Source: Nanosynbacter sp. (GTDB lineage Bacteria; Patescibacteriota; Saccharimonadia; Saccharimonadales; Saccharimonadaceae). From it: a stretch of 64,000 bases of DNA. The notes below the pieces were generated by a model. That model did no database searches. It saw nothing but the letters and a program-made list of their open reading frames with translations, and was not told the DNA's origin. Below, piece by piece: positions 49,463-56,923 of the stretch. Within the stretch, counting starts at the first letter, position 1; each line of letters starts with the position of its first letter. Where the stretch lies: assembly GCA_015257455.1 (NCBI GenBank), contig JABZKD010000001.1, forward strand, positions 79,106 to 143,105, in the 5' to 3' direction. A program made the translations under genes and the position numbers.

Positions 49463-49468
49463 TATAAT
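49463..49468 (+). promoter_or_regulatory. -10 element, leaderless start at 49476
   Basis: A perfect TATAAT is followed by 7 nt and then the ATG, with no Shine-Dalgarno sequence. Confidence 0.55.
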
Positions 49469-49475
49469 ATTCTAT

Positions 49476-50258
49476 ATGGCAGATTATGTAATCATCCGAC
49501 GTGGCCGCAATATTCTCAGTACCATTCTTCATGTCTTACTGAATCTGATACTTGCCATTGCCACCATTTTCCTAAACCTCGCTACCGCAAGTTTTCTTCC
49601 TGGCTGTGCCTTGGTGCTTCTTTCCAAATGGCGCATGTTTGCCGTGCGTCCACGCTATTTATTTATTAATATTAAATCCAACCTAGTCGACCTCATCATG
49701 GGTTTTTCCTTCGTATTTCTCGCCTACTGTGCTGGAAATATTCTAAGCCCATTGCATTACGTACTGACGGCCCTCTATTCACTCTGGCTCATCGTTCTCA
49801 AGCCAATGTCCTCTAATTTTGCCACCAAACTCCAGGCGCTTCTCGCAGTATTTTTCGGCAGCACCGCCATCACCCTGATGGTAGCTAGTAGCAGCTCCGG
49901 TCTCACCGTCCTATTAAACTTTATCCTCGGTTTTGCCGTAGCACGCCACGTCTTAGTACAAAGTGAAGACACCGAATATGGTTTAATCACCCTAATTTCT
50001 GGTCTAATTTTTGCCGAGATTTCCTGGTTAGCTGAATTCTGGCTCATTGTCTATTCTTTTAAGGCCTTCGGTCTAATCATTCCACAAATCTCCATTATTC
50101 TGACAATCTTAGCGTTCTTAGCTGGCCTACTTTATCAAAACGCCAGTCAAAATGACCAGAAAATTGAAAAGAAAGATATTCTCGTACCTACTATTTTTGC
50201 TATTTCCGTAATCCTGATAATCGTGCTGTGGTTTAGTAAACCGCTATTTAATGTCTAA
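49476..50258 (+). CDS. Hypothetical polytopic membrane protein
   Basis: 260 residues with about eight hydrophobic spans and few charged residues apart from the N-terminus (IIRRGRN). No motif I can assign; a membrane sensor or envelope protein is possible. It starts 22 bp after lepB from its own perfect -10 element and lies 23 bp before htrA. The sequence ends with a short charged loop (about 226-234) and a last span. Confidence 0.65.
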   Translation: MADYVIIRRGRNILSTILHVLLNLILAIATIFLNLATASFLPGCALVLLSKWRMFAVRPRYLFINIKSNLVDLIMGFSFVFLAYCAGNILSPLHYVLTALYSLWLIVLKPMSSNFATKLQALLAVFFGSTAITLMVASSSSGLTVLLNFILGFAVARHVLVQSEDTEYGLITLISGLIFAEISWLAEFWLIVYSFKAFGLIIPQISIILTILAFLAGLLYQNASQNDQKIEKKDILVPTIFAISVILIIVLWFSKPLFNV

Positions 50259-50281
50259 TCTTACGTTTAAGGAGGTAAAAA

Positions 50282-51799
50282 ATGAACGAAGATAAAAGTA
50301 ATTTTGAGCCAAAAGACTCAACCGATTTAGAAGAAGTAAAAAACATGTCTGAATCAGAAGATCTCGAATCTACTGATTCATCCGTGAGTTCAGTCGAAGA
50401 GTCAGAGACTACCGACACCTCAGAACAGTCCGAAACTTCAGAACAATCCAAAAACGAATTCGAAGCTGACGCTGAAACCGAATCTAAAACTGAAGATGAT
50501 TCTGAAGCTGAAGATAAATCTGAATCTGAAACCGAATCTAAAGATGAATCCGAAGAAGCTAACGAAGCTAATTCCGCTGAAGACACCGAATCTGAATCTG
50601 AAGAAAAATCCACCTCAAAAACCGAGAAAAAGCCTAAGATTAAAACTGGTAAAAATCGTTTTGCTACCTTCGCCAGTCTCGTAGCCGTCGCCTTATCAGG
50701 CACCGCGCTTTATTATGCCTACAACCGTCCTACTACTTCAATTTTCCATAGTAGTAATTCGGCCAGCAATAACGCCGCTACCTTTGCCGAAGGATCAATT
50801 TCTGAAATTGCCAATTCTGTCTCAAAGAGTGTCGTTTCAATTATCACCAATACTAGCACCACCGGTTCTTTCTTTACTGGTCAAGTTTCCCAGGCTGCCG
50901 GTACCGGCTTTATCATCAGTAGCGATGGTTATATCGCCACCAATAAGCACGTCGTCGCTAATGCTACTAAAATTGGCGTCATCCTCGACGATGGTTCGAC
51001 TTATGAAGATGTTGAACTTATCGGCACCGACCCAATCAATGATTTTGCCATTATTAAAATCAAAGACGTCAAAGATCTTACTCCAATCAAAATTGGAGAC
51101 AGCAAAACCACTAACATCGGCCAGCAAGTTGTAGCTATCGGTAATGCGCTTGGTACCTATCAAAACTCCGTCACCTCCGGTATCATCTCTGGCAAAGGTC
51201 GTAGTCTCACCGCCTCCGATTCTTCTCGCACCACCTATGAAACCCTTTCCGATATGATCCAAACCGATGCCGCTATTAATGGTGGTAACTCCGGTGGTCC
51301 ACTCGTCAATGCCGCCGGCGAAGTGATTGGTATTAATACTGCCTATGCCAGCCAGGGAAATAACGTTGGCTTTGCTATCCCTATCAATAGTGTTAAGGGA
51401 ATTATGGCTGGCGTCCTCAAAGATGGCAAATTCGAACGCGCCGTATTGGGTGTCCGCTACCAAACCATCACCCCACTTATTGCCAAAGAGAAGAAACTTG
51501 ATGTCACTGCTGGCGCCTATGTCAAAGGCTCAAACAATGCCTCCGCCGTCATCAAGGGTAGTGCTGGCGACAAGGCTGGTATCAAAGATGGCGACATCAT
51601 TACTGCCGTTAATGGCACCAAAATCGGCACTGCCGGCTCTCTTGGTAGCTTAATCGGTGAATACGCCGTCGGCGACACGGTCAAACTCGAAGTTTATCGT
51701 GACAAAAAATATATCGAGCTCAATGTTAAACTTGAAGCCTTTGACGCCGACAGTGCCAAAGTTACCACCAATAAAAAGTCTGACGACGACGAAGAATAA
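50282..51799 (+). CDS. htrA: HtrA/DegP-type serine protease with acidic cytoplasmic head
   Basis: 505 residues. Residues 1-118 are a low-complexity Glu/Ser/Asp/Thr-rich region, followed by one membrane span (about 128-148), a trypsin-like domain with His223 (NKHVVA), Asp254 (NDFAII) and Ser337 in GNSGGP, and one PDZ domain (about 400-490). It should act outside the membrane as a quality-control protease. The acidic head is much longer than in most HtrA proteins. AAGGAGG lies 6 nt before ATG 50282. A terminator follows. Confidence 0.95.
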   Translation: MNEDKSNFEPKDSTDLEEVKNMSESEDLESTDSSVSSVEESETTDTSEQSETSEQSKNEFEADAETESKTEDDSEAEDKSESETESKDESEEANEANSAEDTESESEEKSTSKTEKKPKIKTGKNRFATFASLVAVALSGTALYYAYNRPTTSIFHSSNSASNNAATFAEGSISEIANSVSKSVVSIITNTSTTGSFFTGQVSQAAGTGFIISSDGYIATNKHVVANATKIGVILDDGSTYEDVELIGTDPINDFAIIKIKDVKDLTPIKIGDSKTTNIGQQVVAIGNALGTYQNSVTSGIISGKGRSLTASDSSRTTYETLSDMIQTDAAINGGNSGGPLVNAAGEVIGINTAYASQGNNVGFAIPINSVKGIMAGVLKDGKFERAVLGVRYQTITPLIAKEKKLDVTAGAYVKGSNNASAVIKGSAGDKAGIKDGDIITAVNGTKIGTAGSLGSLIGEYAVGDTVKLEVYRDKKYIELNVKLEAFDADSAKVTTNKKSDDDEE

Positions 51800-51804
51800 A
51801 GTCA

Positions 51805-51832
51805 AAAAATAACCCTCCGGGGTTATTTTTTT
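51805..51832 (+). terminator. Terminator of htrA (convergent with prmC)
   Basis: The stem AAAATAACCC/GGGTTATTTT has a TCCG tetraloop and T-run. Confidence 0.85.
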
Positions 51833-51889
51833 ATCTATCATAATATATATTATTGAAATTCTTATTTTAACTAAAAATCCCACCAAAAA

Positions 51890-52810
51890 TTATTTCAGCT
51901 TATCCACTGGATAGAAAAATCCTAAAATTAAATCTTTCTTTAAGCCTAATTCAAAGCCCAACTTTTCCGCATATTCAATAATTTTTTGTTGCTGACTCAT
52001 ATCTGATTCGATAATCACATAATTTGTTTCAATTTCATCCTGAATTTCTGACTCCGAAAGTTCTTCCAGCTTTTTGGTGCTAAAAAAATTTCGCTTAATC
52101 TGATCGAGCAAACGATAAATCTGCGCTAAGCCGTCCTTATCCGCATAAAGCGCTAGTTTTGGTTCGTACTGCAATTCTGGTGACTGCCACTCCCAAGATT
52201 CATCCACATATGGTAAGTTTGCCACAATAATTTCTGGTCGAATTTTCAAACGTAGAATAGTCGAAAGTAAATCCGATTTATAAAATTTAATATTTTTTAC
52301 CCCTAATTTATCCCGGTTAATTCGCGCCACCGTCAAAGCATCTTTCGAAATATCGAGGCCAATCACCTGACTATTCGCGCATTCCAAAGCTACCGAAAGT
52401 CCAATACAACCCGATCCCGTCCCCACATCCACAATTGTCACCGGTTTTTTTATATCGGATTGCTTTCCACTATTAAATTTCCCATCAATAATTCGATAAT
52501 AAAGTTTTCCCGCCAGCTCCGCCGCGAGTTCCGTTTCCGGACGGGGAATCAATACATTTTGATTTACCAAAAATGGTCGCCCCATAAACCACTTGACGCC
52601 TAAAATATAGGCCAACGGCACTTTATTAGCCCGTAATGCCACCATTTGGTCTGCCTTTTTACGCGCCTCATCAGAAATTTTGTCCGCTCCATGCGTCACG
52701 AAAAAGCTCCGGTCTTGCACATCCATCGAGACCGCCAAAATAATCTCCGCTTCCATCGGATTGATAATCTGTTTTGAAACATCCAGCCAACTTTTTACCG
52801 TGGTTGCCAT
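51890..52810 (-). CDS. prmC: Release factor glutamine methyltransferase PrmC
   Basis: 306 residues. Methylates the Gln of the GGQ motif of release factors. It has an N-terminal helical RF-binding domain, then IPRPETELAAEL, AdoMet loop VDVGTGSGCIGLS and the catalytic NLPY in IIVANLPYVDE. An insertion of about 40 residues rich in Ser/Glu (near LEELSESEIQDE) enlarges the C-terminal part. It lies 15 bp downstream of its substrate gene prfA on the minus strand, with AAGGAGA before the start. Confidence 0.95.
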   Translation of the reverse strand: MATTVKSWLDVSKQIINPMEAEIILAVSMDVQDRSFFVTHGADKISDEARKKADQMVALRANKVPLAYILGVKWFMGRPFLVNQNVLIPRPETELAAELAGKLYYRIIDGKFNSGKQSDIKKPVTIVDVGTGSGCIGLSVALECANSQVIGLDISKDALTVARINRDKLGVKNIKFYKSDLLSTILRLKIRPEIIVANLPYVDESWEWQSPELQYEPKLALYADKDGLAQIYRLLDQIKRNFFSTKKLEELSESEIQDEIETNYVIIESDMSQQQKIIEYAEKLGFELGLKKDLILGFFYPVDKLK

Positions 52811-52825
52811 TTTCTCCTTAAAATT

Positions 52826-53890
52826 CTATTCTGCGATACCGTTTTCCGTGCGAATTACATCGAGCTCACACTTCTTCAATTCTGAGATAATATCGTCAAT
52901 ATCACCATCCATTACTGCATTTACATTCGATCTGGAATAATGAATACGATGATCCGTCACACGATCTTGTGGGAAATTATAAGTACGAATCTTCTCTGAA
53001 CGATCACCCGTACCAATCAAATTTTTACGTGCTGCCGAAGCATTTTTCGCCGCCTCCGCACGTTGAATATCGTTTAGGCGTGTACGTAGTACCATCATGG
53101 CACGCTCCTTATTTTGACGGAGAGAGCGCTCATCTTGCATTGCGACCATAATTCCGGTCGGCAAATGCGTAATACGAATAGCTGAATTAGTCGTGTTCAC
53201 TGATTGGCCACCATGTCCACCCGCGTGGAAAATATCTATTCGTAAATCTTTTTCATCAATTACAATTTCCGACTCTTCTACCTCTGGTAAGGCCACCACT
53301 GTCACCGTAGAAGTATGAATGCGACCTTGCGATTCTGTGACTGGCACACGCTGTACACGATGCACGCCACCTTCAAATTTCATCGTCCCGAAAGGCGTGT
53401 CTCCGTCCATCTTAAAGACCACCTCTTTCACGCCACCGGTTTCATTAAGACTTTCGTTCATTAGTTCTACTTTAAAACCATGTTTTTCCGCATAACGCAA
53501 ATACATACGATAAAGCTCAGCCGCAAACAACGAAGCCTCGTCACCACCGGCCCCGGCTCGAATTTCCATAATCACTGGCTTATCGTCATCCGGATCACGT
53601 GGAATTAGCTTATCATCAAGTTGCCTGGTTAAATCGGTAATTTTTTCGGTAAGTTCCTGAATTTCCAGTTTCGCCATTTCGCCTAGTTCTGGGTCCGAAA
53701 TGATTGCCTCGTCATCCTTAATCTGTTGCTCGGCGCGAGTAATTTCATTTTTTAAATCCAAAATTGATTCAACCTCCGCCTTCCTCTTCGATTTTGCAGC
53801 AAAATCATTTTCGAGGTAAGCCTTCGGATTTTCCAAGAATTGGTTAAGCTGGGTCAATTCCAACTCTAAACTTTTGATTTTTTCATCCAT
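52826..53890 (-). CDS. prfA: Peptide chain release factor 1
   Basis: 354 residues. RF1 reads UAA and UAG: the tripeptide PxT motif is PVT (183-185, in RVPVTESQGR), and the peptidyl-transferase motif GGQ is at 227-229 (HAGGHGGQS). The N-terminal coiled-coil domain is complete. No ribosome-binding site is seen; TATAAT stands 9 nt before the ATG, so the mRNA is near leaderless. All stops in this window are of the kind RF1 can read. Confidence 0.97.
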   Translation of the reverse strand: MDEKIKSLELELTQLNQFLENPKAYLENDFAAKSKRKAEVESILDLKNEITRAEQQIKDDEAIISDPELGEMAKLEIQELTEKITDLTRQLDDKLIPRDPDDDKPVIMEIRAGAGGDEASLFAAELYRMYLRYAEKHGFKVELMNESLNETGGVKEVVFKMDGDTPFGTMKFEGGVHRVQRVPVTESQGRIHTSTVTVVALPEVEESEIVIDEKDLRIDIFHAGGHGGQSVNTTNSAIRITHLPTGIMVAMQDERSLRQNKERAMMVLRTRLNDIQRAEAAKNASAARKNLIGTGDRSEKIRTYNFPQDRVTDHRIHYSRSNVNAVMDGDIDDIISELKKCELDVIRTENGIAE

Positions 53891-53899
53891 ATTAGGTTA

Positions 53900-53905
53900 A
53901 TTATA
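53900..53905 (-). promoter_or_regulatory. -10 element of prfA-prmC, near leaderless
   Basis: TATAAT on the minus strand is followed by 9 nt before ATG 53890. Confidence 0.5.
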
Positions 53906-53963
53906 TAATAACTTTCCGGAGATTCCAATGAGAAACCCAAACTTTCAAACCTATTAAGCTTAG

Positions 53964-53992
53964 TTGACAAAATAAGCTAATTATGCTACAAT
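53964..53992 (+). promoter_or_regulatory. Strong consensus promoter of the 54166 gene
   Basis: TTGACA (53964-53969), a 17-nt spacer, and TACAAT (53987-53992) with a TGC extension. It is one of the best -35/-10 pairs in the window. Confidence 0.75.
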
Positions 53993-54000
53993 ATATACAT

Positions 54001-54165
54001 TTATGGATTTAATCCATCGTACATTAATATCGTTTTCGTTTGTTTTTGTCTAATGTTTGGCAGCGTAGGGCATATAAAATTTATATTTCCTGCGCTGCTA
54101 AGCAGCAAATAGCCCCTATCATATTGACTCAAATCGAGTCTTATCAAAGAAAGGAGATTTGCGCT
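54001..54165 (+). promoter_or_regulatory. Structured 5' leader with several hairpins, possible regulatory RNA
   Basis: Hairpin 1 is ATGGAT/ATCCAT (54003-54017). An outer stem GCAGCG/CGCTGC (54060-54065 with 54093-54098) encloses an ATATA/TATAT hairpin. A competing hairpin GCTGC-TAA-GCAGC (54094-54106) shares the outer stem's right arm. Hairpin GACTC/GAGTC follows (54126-54140). The ribosome-binding site AAAGGAG (54150-54156) precedes ATG 54166. Mutually exclusive pairings suggest a switch, but no known riboswitch class is recognised. Confidence 0.55.
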
Positions 54166-54816
54166 ATGACAAATCAAACAATTAACGCTAGAAACCTTGT
54201 TACTGAATACTTAAGAAACATTGAGTTGCCATCTGACTTTGACTTGCCATTCCTTGGCACTGAAAACCTCAAATTTCTGGCAAACTACTACATCCAAAAA
54301 GAGGCAAATACTGCAAGTAAAGCTGATTCTTTTCAGTCCGAAACTAATCCATCTGAAGCCAATGAAAATCCATTACTTCAGGAAGAGGATGAGGAGTTAT
54401 ATAGAACCATTGATACAATTATAGCATCCATAGATCACGCAGAGCCAAAACCTCTTCTTGCAACTATTCGCTCTGATCGATGGTTTAATAACGGCGACGA
54501 AGTAGTGTGCTTCATTCAAGATGACGGCGACGAAGCTTTACTAAAAAAGAATGTTTTTGTCACCGGTAAGGTAGCTGCCGACTGGAAACAGCACGAAGGC
54601 TATGTTTCTATTCTCGCCAATGAAAAAGTTCACACTGGTGACAATCAGGACGGACACGGACTGAGCTTCACTACGCGTGACCCACGCATCATGAAGGTCA
54701 GGGAGTATAATTATCTCAAAAATCACCCCGATTATCTGAAGATGTGGATTACCAACCACTCTGCCTTGCTTCAGTTCAATCCTGAACCAATGCTTCAGGC
54801 TTTCGCTGAACAATAA
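54166..54816 (+). CDS. Hypothetical protein behind a long structured leader
   Basis: 216 residues from ATG 54166 (AAAGGAG upstream; the longer frame from 54040 runs through the hairpins and is rejected). No signal peptide or membrane span. The N-terminal 80 residues are acidic with a Ser/Glu/Asn-rich linker. The C-terminal part (about 95-216) looks globular: GDEVVCFIQDDGDEALLKKN then YVSILANEKVHTGDNQDGHG and DYLKMWITNHSALLQF. I do not recognise a family. It forms its own unit with a consensus promoter, a 168-nt leader and a terminator, so regulation at the RNA level is likely. Confidence 0.7.
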   Translation: MTNQTINARNLVTEYLRNIELPSDFDLPFLGTENLKFLANYYIQKEANTASKADSFQSETNPSEANENPLLQEEDEELYRTIDTIIASIDHAEPKPLLATIRSDRWFNNGDEVVCFIQDDGDEALLKKNVFVTGKVAADWKQHEGYVSILANEKVHTGDNQDGHGLSFTTRDPRIMKVREYNYLKNHPDYLKMWITNHSALLQFNPEPMLQAFAEQ

Positions 54817-54840
54817 CAGTAATTAGTGTTAAGAAAAACG

Positions 54841-54877
54841 AAAATACCTCCTAGTTATAGGGGGTATTTTCTTTTTT
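54841..54877. terminator. Terminator of the 54166 gene, perhaps shared with tRNA-Val
   Basis: An 11-bp stem (54841-54851 with 54860-54870) contains a T-G pair and is followed by CTTTTTT. The mirrored A-rich flank may also end the minus-strand tRNA. Confidence 0.8.
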
Positions 54878-54913
54878 ACAACAAAAAAATCCCTTTACAG
54901 GATTTCTTAATCT

Positions 54914-54990
54914 TGGTGGATCTTACTGGGCTCGAACCAGTGACCTTACGAATGTGAATCGTACGCTCTAGCCAACTGAGCTAAAGATCC
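54914..54990 (-). tRNA. tRNA-Val (anticodon CAC)
   Basis: On the minus strand a full cloverleaf is visible: acceptor stem GGATCTT/AAGATCC, D arm GCTC/GAGC, anticodon stem TACGA/TCGTA around loop TTCACAT (anticodon CAC, reading GUG), T arm ACTGG/CCAGT with TTCGAGC, discriminator A and an encoded CCA end. It is the only tRNA in the window. Confidence 0.95.
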
Positions 54991-55026
54991 ATAACTTCTC
55001 CATTATAATATATAATTCCACTTTTC

Positions 55027-55057
55027 ACAAAAAAATAAGGCCATTTGGCCTTATTTT
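55027..55057 (-). terminator. Terminator of rpmE
   Basis: An 11-bp stem AAAATAAGGCC/GGCCTTATTTT has an ATTT loop and is followed on the minus strand by a T-run. Confidence 0.85.
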
Positions 55058-55061
55058 GGAC

Positions 55062-55394
55062 TTAAGCTTCAGCTTTTTCTGCTTTTTTCTCAGCTTCTTT
55101 CATCTGCTTAGCAGCTTTGTTGGCGAGAGCCTGTTTCAAAGCTTCTGCCTTCATAGCACGAGCCTTGAAGCGGTCAACGCGACCTTCGGTATCGATAATC
55201 TTCTCTTCACCAGTAAAGAATGGGTGAGAAGCCGAAGAAATTTGAACCTTCACGAGTGGATATTCATTTCCATCGGTCCACTTGATAGTCTCTTCGCTCT
55301 TAGCGGTAGACTTAGTCAAGAAAGAAAAGTTCGCAGCGTCATCAGCAAAAACCACAAAGCGATAATCTTTTGGATGCAATTCTTGTTTACTCAT
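55062..55394 (-). CDS. rpmE: 50S ribosomal protein L31, zinc-free type B, with basic tail
   Basis: 110 residues. The N-terminal SKQELHPKDYRFVVF and the SSASHPFFTGEEKIIDTEGRVDRF part identify bacterial L31. It has no Cys at all, so it is the zinc-independent form (called type B or C-minus). The C-terminal 30 or so residues are an Ala/Lys/Glu helix (EAEKKAEKAEA) that is longer than in the typical 70-90-residue protein. The short leader has GGTGA before ATG 55394. It lies on the minus strand after tRNA-Val. Confidence 0.93.
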   Translation of the reverse strand: MSKQELHPKDYRFVVFADDAANFSFLTKSTAKSEETIKWTDGNEYPLVKVQISSASHPFFTGEEKIIDTEGRVDRFKARAMKAEALKQALANKAAKQMKEAEKKAEKAEA

Positions 55395-55446
55395 AATTAG
55401 TCACCATTTTATCAGATACTCGCGGTTTTTTCAATAGGGAATTAGC

Positions 55447-55475
55447 TTTACAGATTCCACCTCTTATGTTAGGAT
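55447..55475 (+). promoter_or_regulatory. Promoter of rpsB-tsf
   Basis: TTTACA (55447-55452), a 17-nt spacer ending in TG T, and TAGGAT at 55470-55475. Confidence 0.6.
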
Positions 55476-55550
55476 AGAAAAGTAATTAATTTAATGAAAC
55501 AGCTTCATCCGTTTTCCTGAAGACAAGGTGAAGTGAAGGGAAAGGAAAAC

Positions 55551-56237
55551 ATGTCCAAAACTATCGACATGAAAGAACTCCTAGAAGCAGGAGCTCACTT
55601 TGGTCACAAGACCTCACGTTGGCACCCAAAAATGGCTCAATACATCCATAGCAAGCGCCAAGACACTCACATTATTAATCTTGAAAAGACCGTAGCTGGC
55701 CTCGAAGAAGCCCTCGCTCTTACCAAGAAAATCGCCAAAGACGGCAAGAAAATTCTTTTCGTTGGTACCAAGAAACAACTCAAAGCTATCGTTAAAGAAG
55801 CCGCCGAATCTGTCGACATGCCATACGTTACCGAACGCTGGGTTGGTGGTACTCTCACTAACGTCGAAACTGTTAACCGCCAAATCAAGAAGGTTAAAGA
55901 CCTCGAACGCCGCATGAAGACCGGTGAACTCGAAGCCCGCTATTCTAAGCTCGAAGTTCAACGCTTCCAGGAAGAAATTGCCGTGCTTAACACTCGCTAC
56001 GGTGGTATCAAGGATATGACTGATCAACCAGCCGCTATCATTGTCACCGACGCTTGCGAAGATAAGAATGCCATTAAGGAAGCTAAAACTCTTCACATTC
56101 CAGTTATCGCTATTTGTGACACCAATGTCGACCCAACCGATATCAACATCGTCATTCCAGCTAACGACGATTCCACCAAGGCTGAAAAACTCATTCTTGA
56201 TTACTTTGTCGAAGCTATCAAATCCGCCAAAAACTAA
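55551..56237 (+). CDS. rpsB: 30S ribosomal protein S2
   Basis: 228 residues from ATG 55551 behind GGAAAGGAA; a GTG at 55533 lies in front of that ribosome-binding site and is rejected. Family marks are ELLEAGAHFGHKTSRWHPKM, then VGTKKQLKAIV, ERWVGGTLTN and the C-terminal CDTNVDPTDINIVIPANDD. It is followed after 24 bp by tsf, the standard pair. Confidence 0.97.
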   Translation: MSKTIDMKELLEAGAHFGHKTSRWHPKMAQYIHSKRQDTHIINLEKTVAGLEEALALTKKIAKDGKKILFVGTKKQLKAIVKEAAESVDMPYVTERWVGGTLTNVETVNRQIKKVKDLERRMKTGELEARYSKLEVQRFQEEIAVLNTRYGGIKDMTDQPAAIIVTDACEDKNAIKEAKTLHIPVIAICDTNVDPTDINIVIPANDDSTKAEKLILDYFVEAIKSAKN

Positions 56238-56261
56238 TTTTCATCTATTAAGGAGATAAAA

Positions 56262-56852
56262 ATGGCAGAAATTACCATTGAAAACATCAAAAAACTTAAA
56301 GAATTATCTGGCGTAGGTCTCACCGATGCTAAAAAAGCTCTTGTCGAAGCCGATGGCGATTTCGACAAAGCCCTCAAAGCTATGCGTGAAAAGGGTCTCA
56401 CCAAGGCTGAAAAACGCGGTGACCGTGAAACCCGCGAAGGTATCGTCGACGCTTACATTCACGACGGCCGCCTTGGCGCTATCATCGAAGTGAACTGTGA
56501 AACTTCTTTCGTCGCTAACACCGATGAGTTCAAAGATCTTGCTCACAAACTTGCTATGCAAGTTGCTTCCATGGCTCCACTTTACGTTTCCGAAGAAGAT
56601 ATTCCAGCCGAAACTATGAAGGCAAAAATGGAAGAATTCGAAGCTAATTTCAAGGGTCCAGAAAATATGAAGGAACAAATCCTTTCTGGCCAAGTCAAAA
56701 AAGCTTTCTCCGACAAAGTTTTGATGCTCCAACCTTACATCCTCGATGATTCTAAGACCGTCGCAGAATTCATCAAGGAAATGATTGCAAAAACTGGTGA
56801 AAATATCACCGTCAAGCAATTCAAGCGCATCGAACTTGGCGTCACTGAATAA
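56262..56852 (+). CDS. tsf: Elongation factor Ts (short form)
   Basis: Guanine-nucleotide exchange factor for EF-Tu, 196 residues, which is the single-core-domain form. The N-terminal UBA-like domain has LKELSGVGLTDAKKALVEA; the core begins with IHDGRLGAIIEVNCETSFVA, including the TDEFKDLAHKLAMQVA helix. E. coli EF-Ts is 283 residues with a duplicated core; the short form is common in many bacteria and organelle relatives. AAGGAG lies before ATG 56262. Confidence 0.97.
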   Translation: MAEITIENIKKLKELSGVGLTDAKKALVEADGDFDKALKAMREKGLTKAEKRGDRETREGIVDAYIHDGRLGAIIEVNCETSFVANTDEFKDLAHKLAMQVASMAPLYVSEEDIPAETMKAKMEEFEANFKGPENMKEQILSGQVKKAFSDKVLMLQPYILDDSKTVAEFIKEMIAKTGENITVKQFKRIELGVTE

Positions 56853-56869
56853 ATTATTTATTCAAACCT

Positions 56870-56908
56870 AAAAATAGAATAGGCGAAAAACCTATTCTAT
56901 TTTTCTTG
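56870..56908 (+). terminator. Terminator of rpsB-tsf
   Basis: A perfect stem of about 13 bp (AAAATAGAATAGG with its complement) has an A-rich loop and T-run. The rseP promoter starts right after it. Confidence 0.85.
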
Positions 56909-56917
56909 TGCTAAAAT
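56909..56917 (+). promoter_or_regulatory. Extended -10 promoter of rseP, leaderless
   Basis: TGC TAAAAT is followed by 6 nt and then ATG 56924, with no Shine-Dalgarno sequence. Confidence 0.65.
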
Positions 56918-56923
56918 AGATGT

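Noticed and set aside
54040..54165. Upstream-extended start for the 54166 protein
   Set aside because: The extra 42 residues would be encoded by the hairpin-rich leader and lack a ribosome-binding site, whereas AAAGGAG sits properly before ATG 54166.
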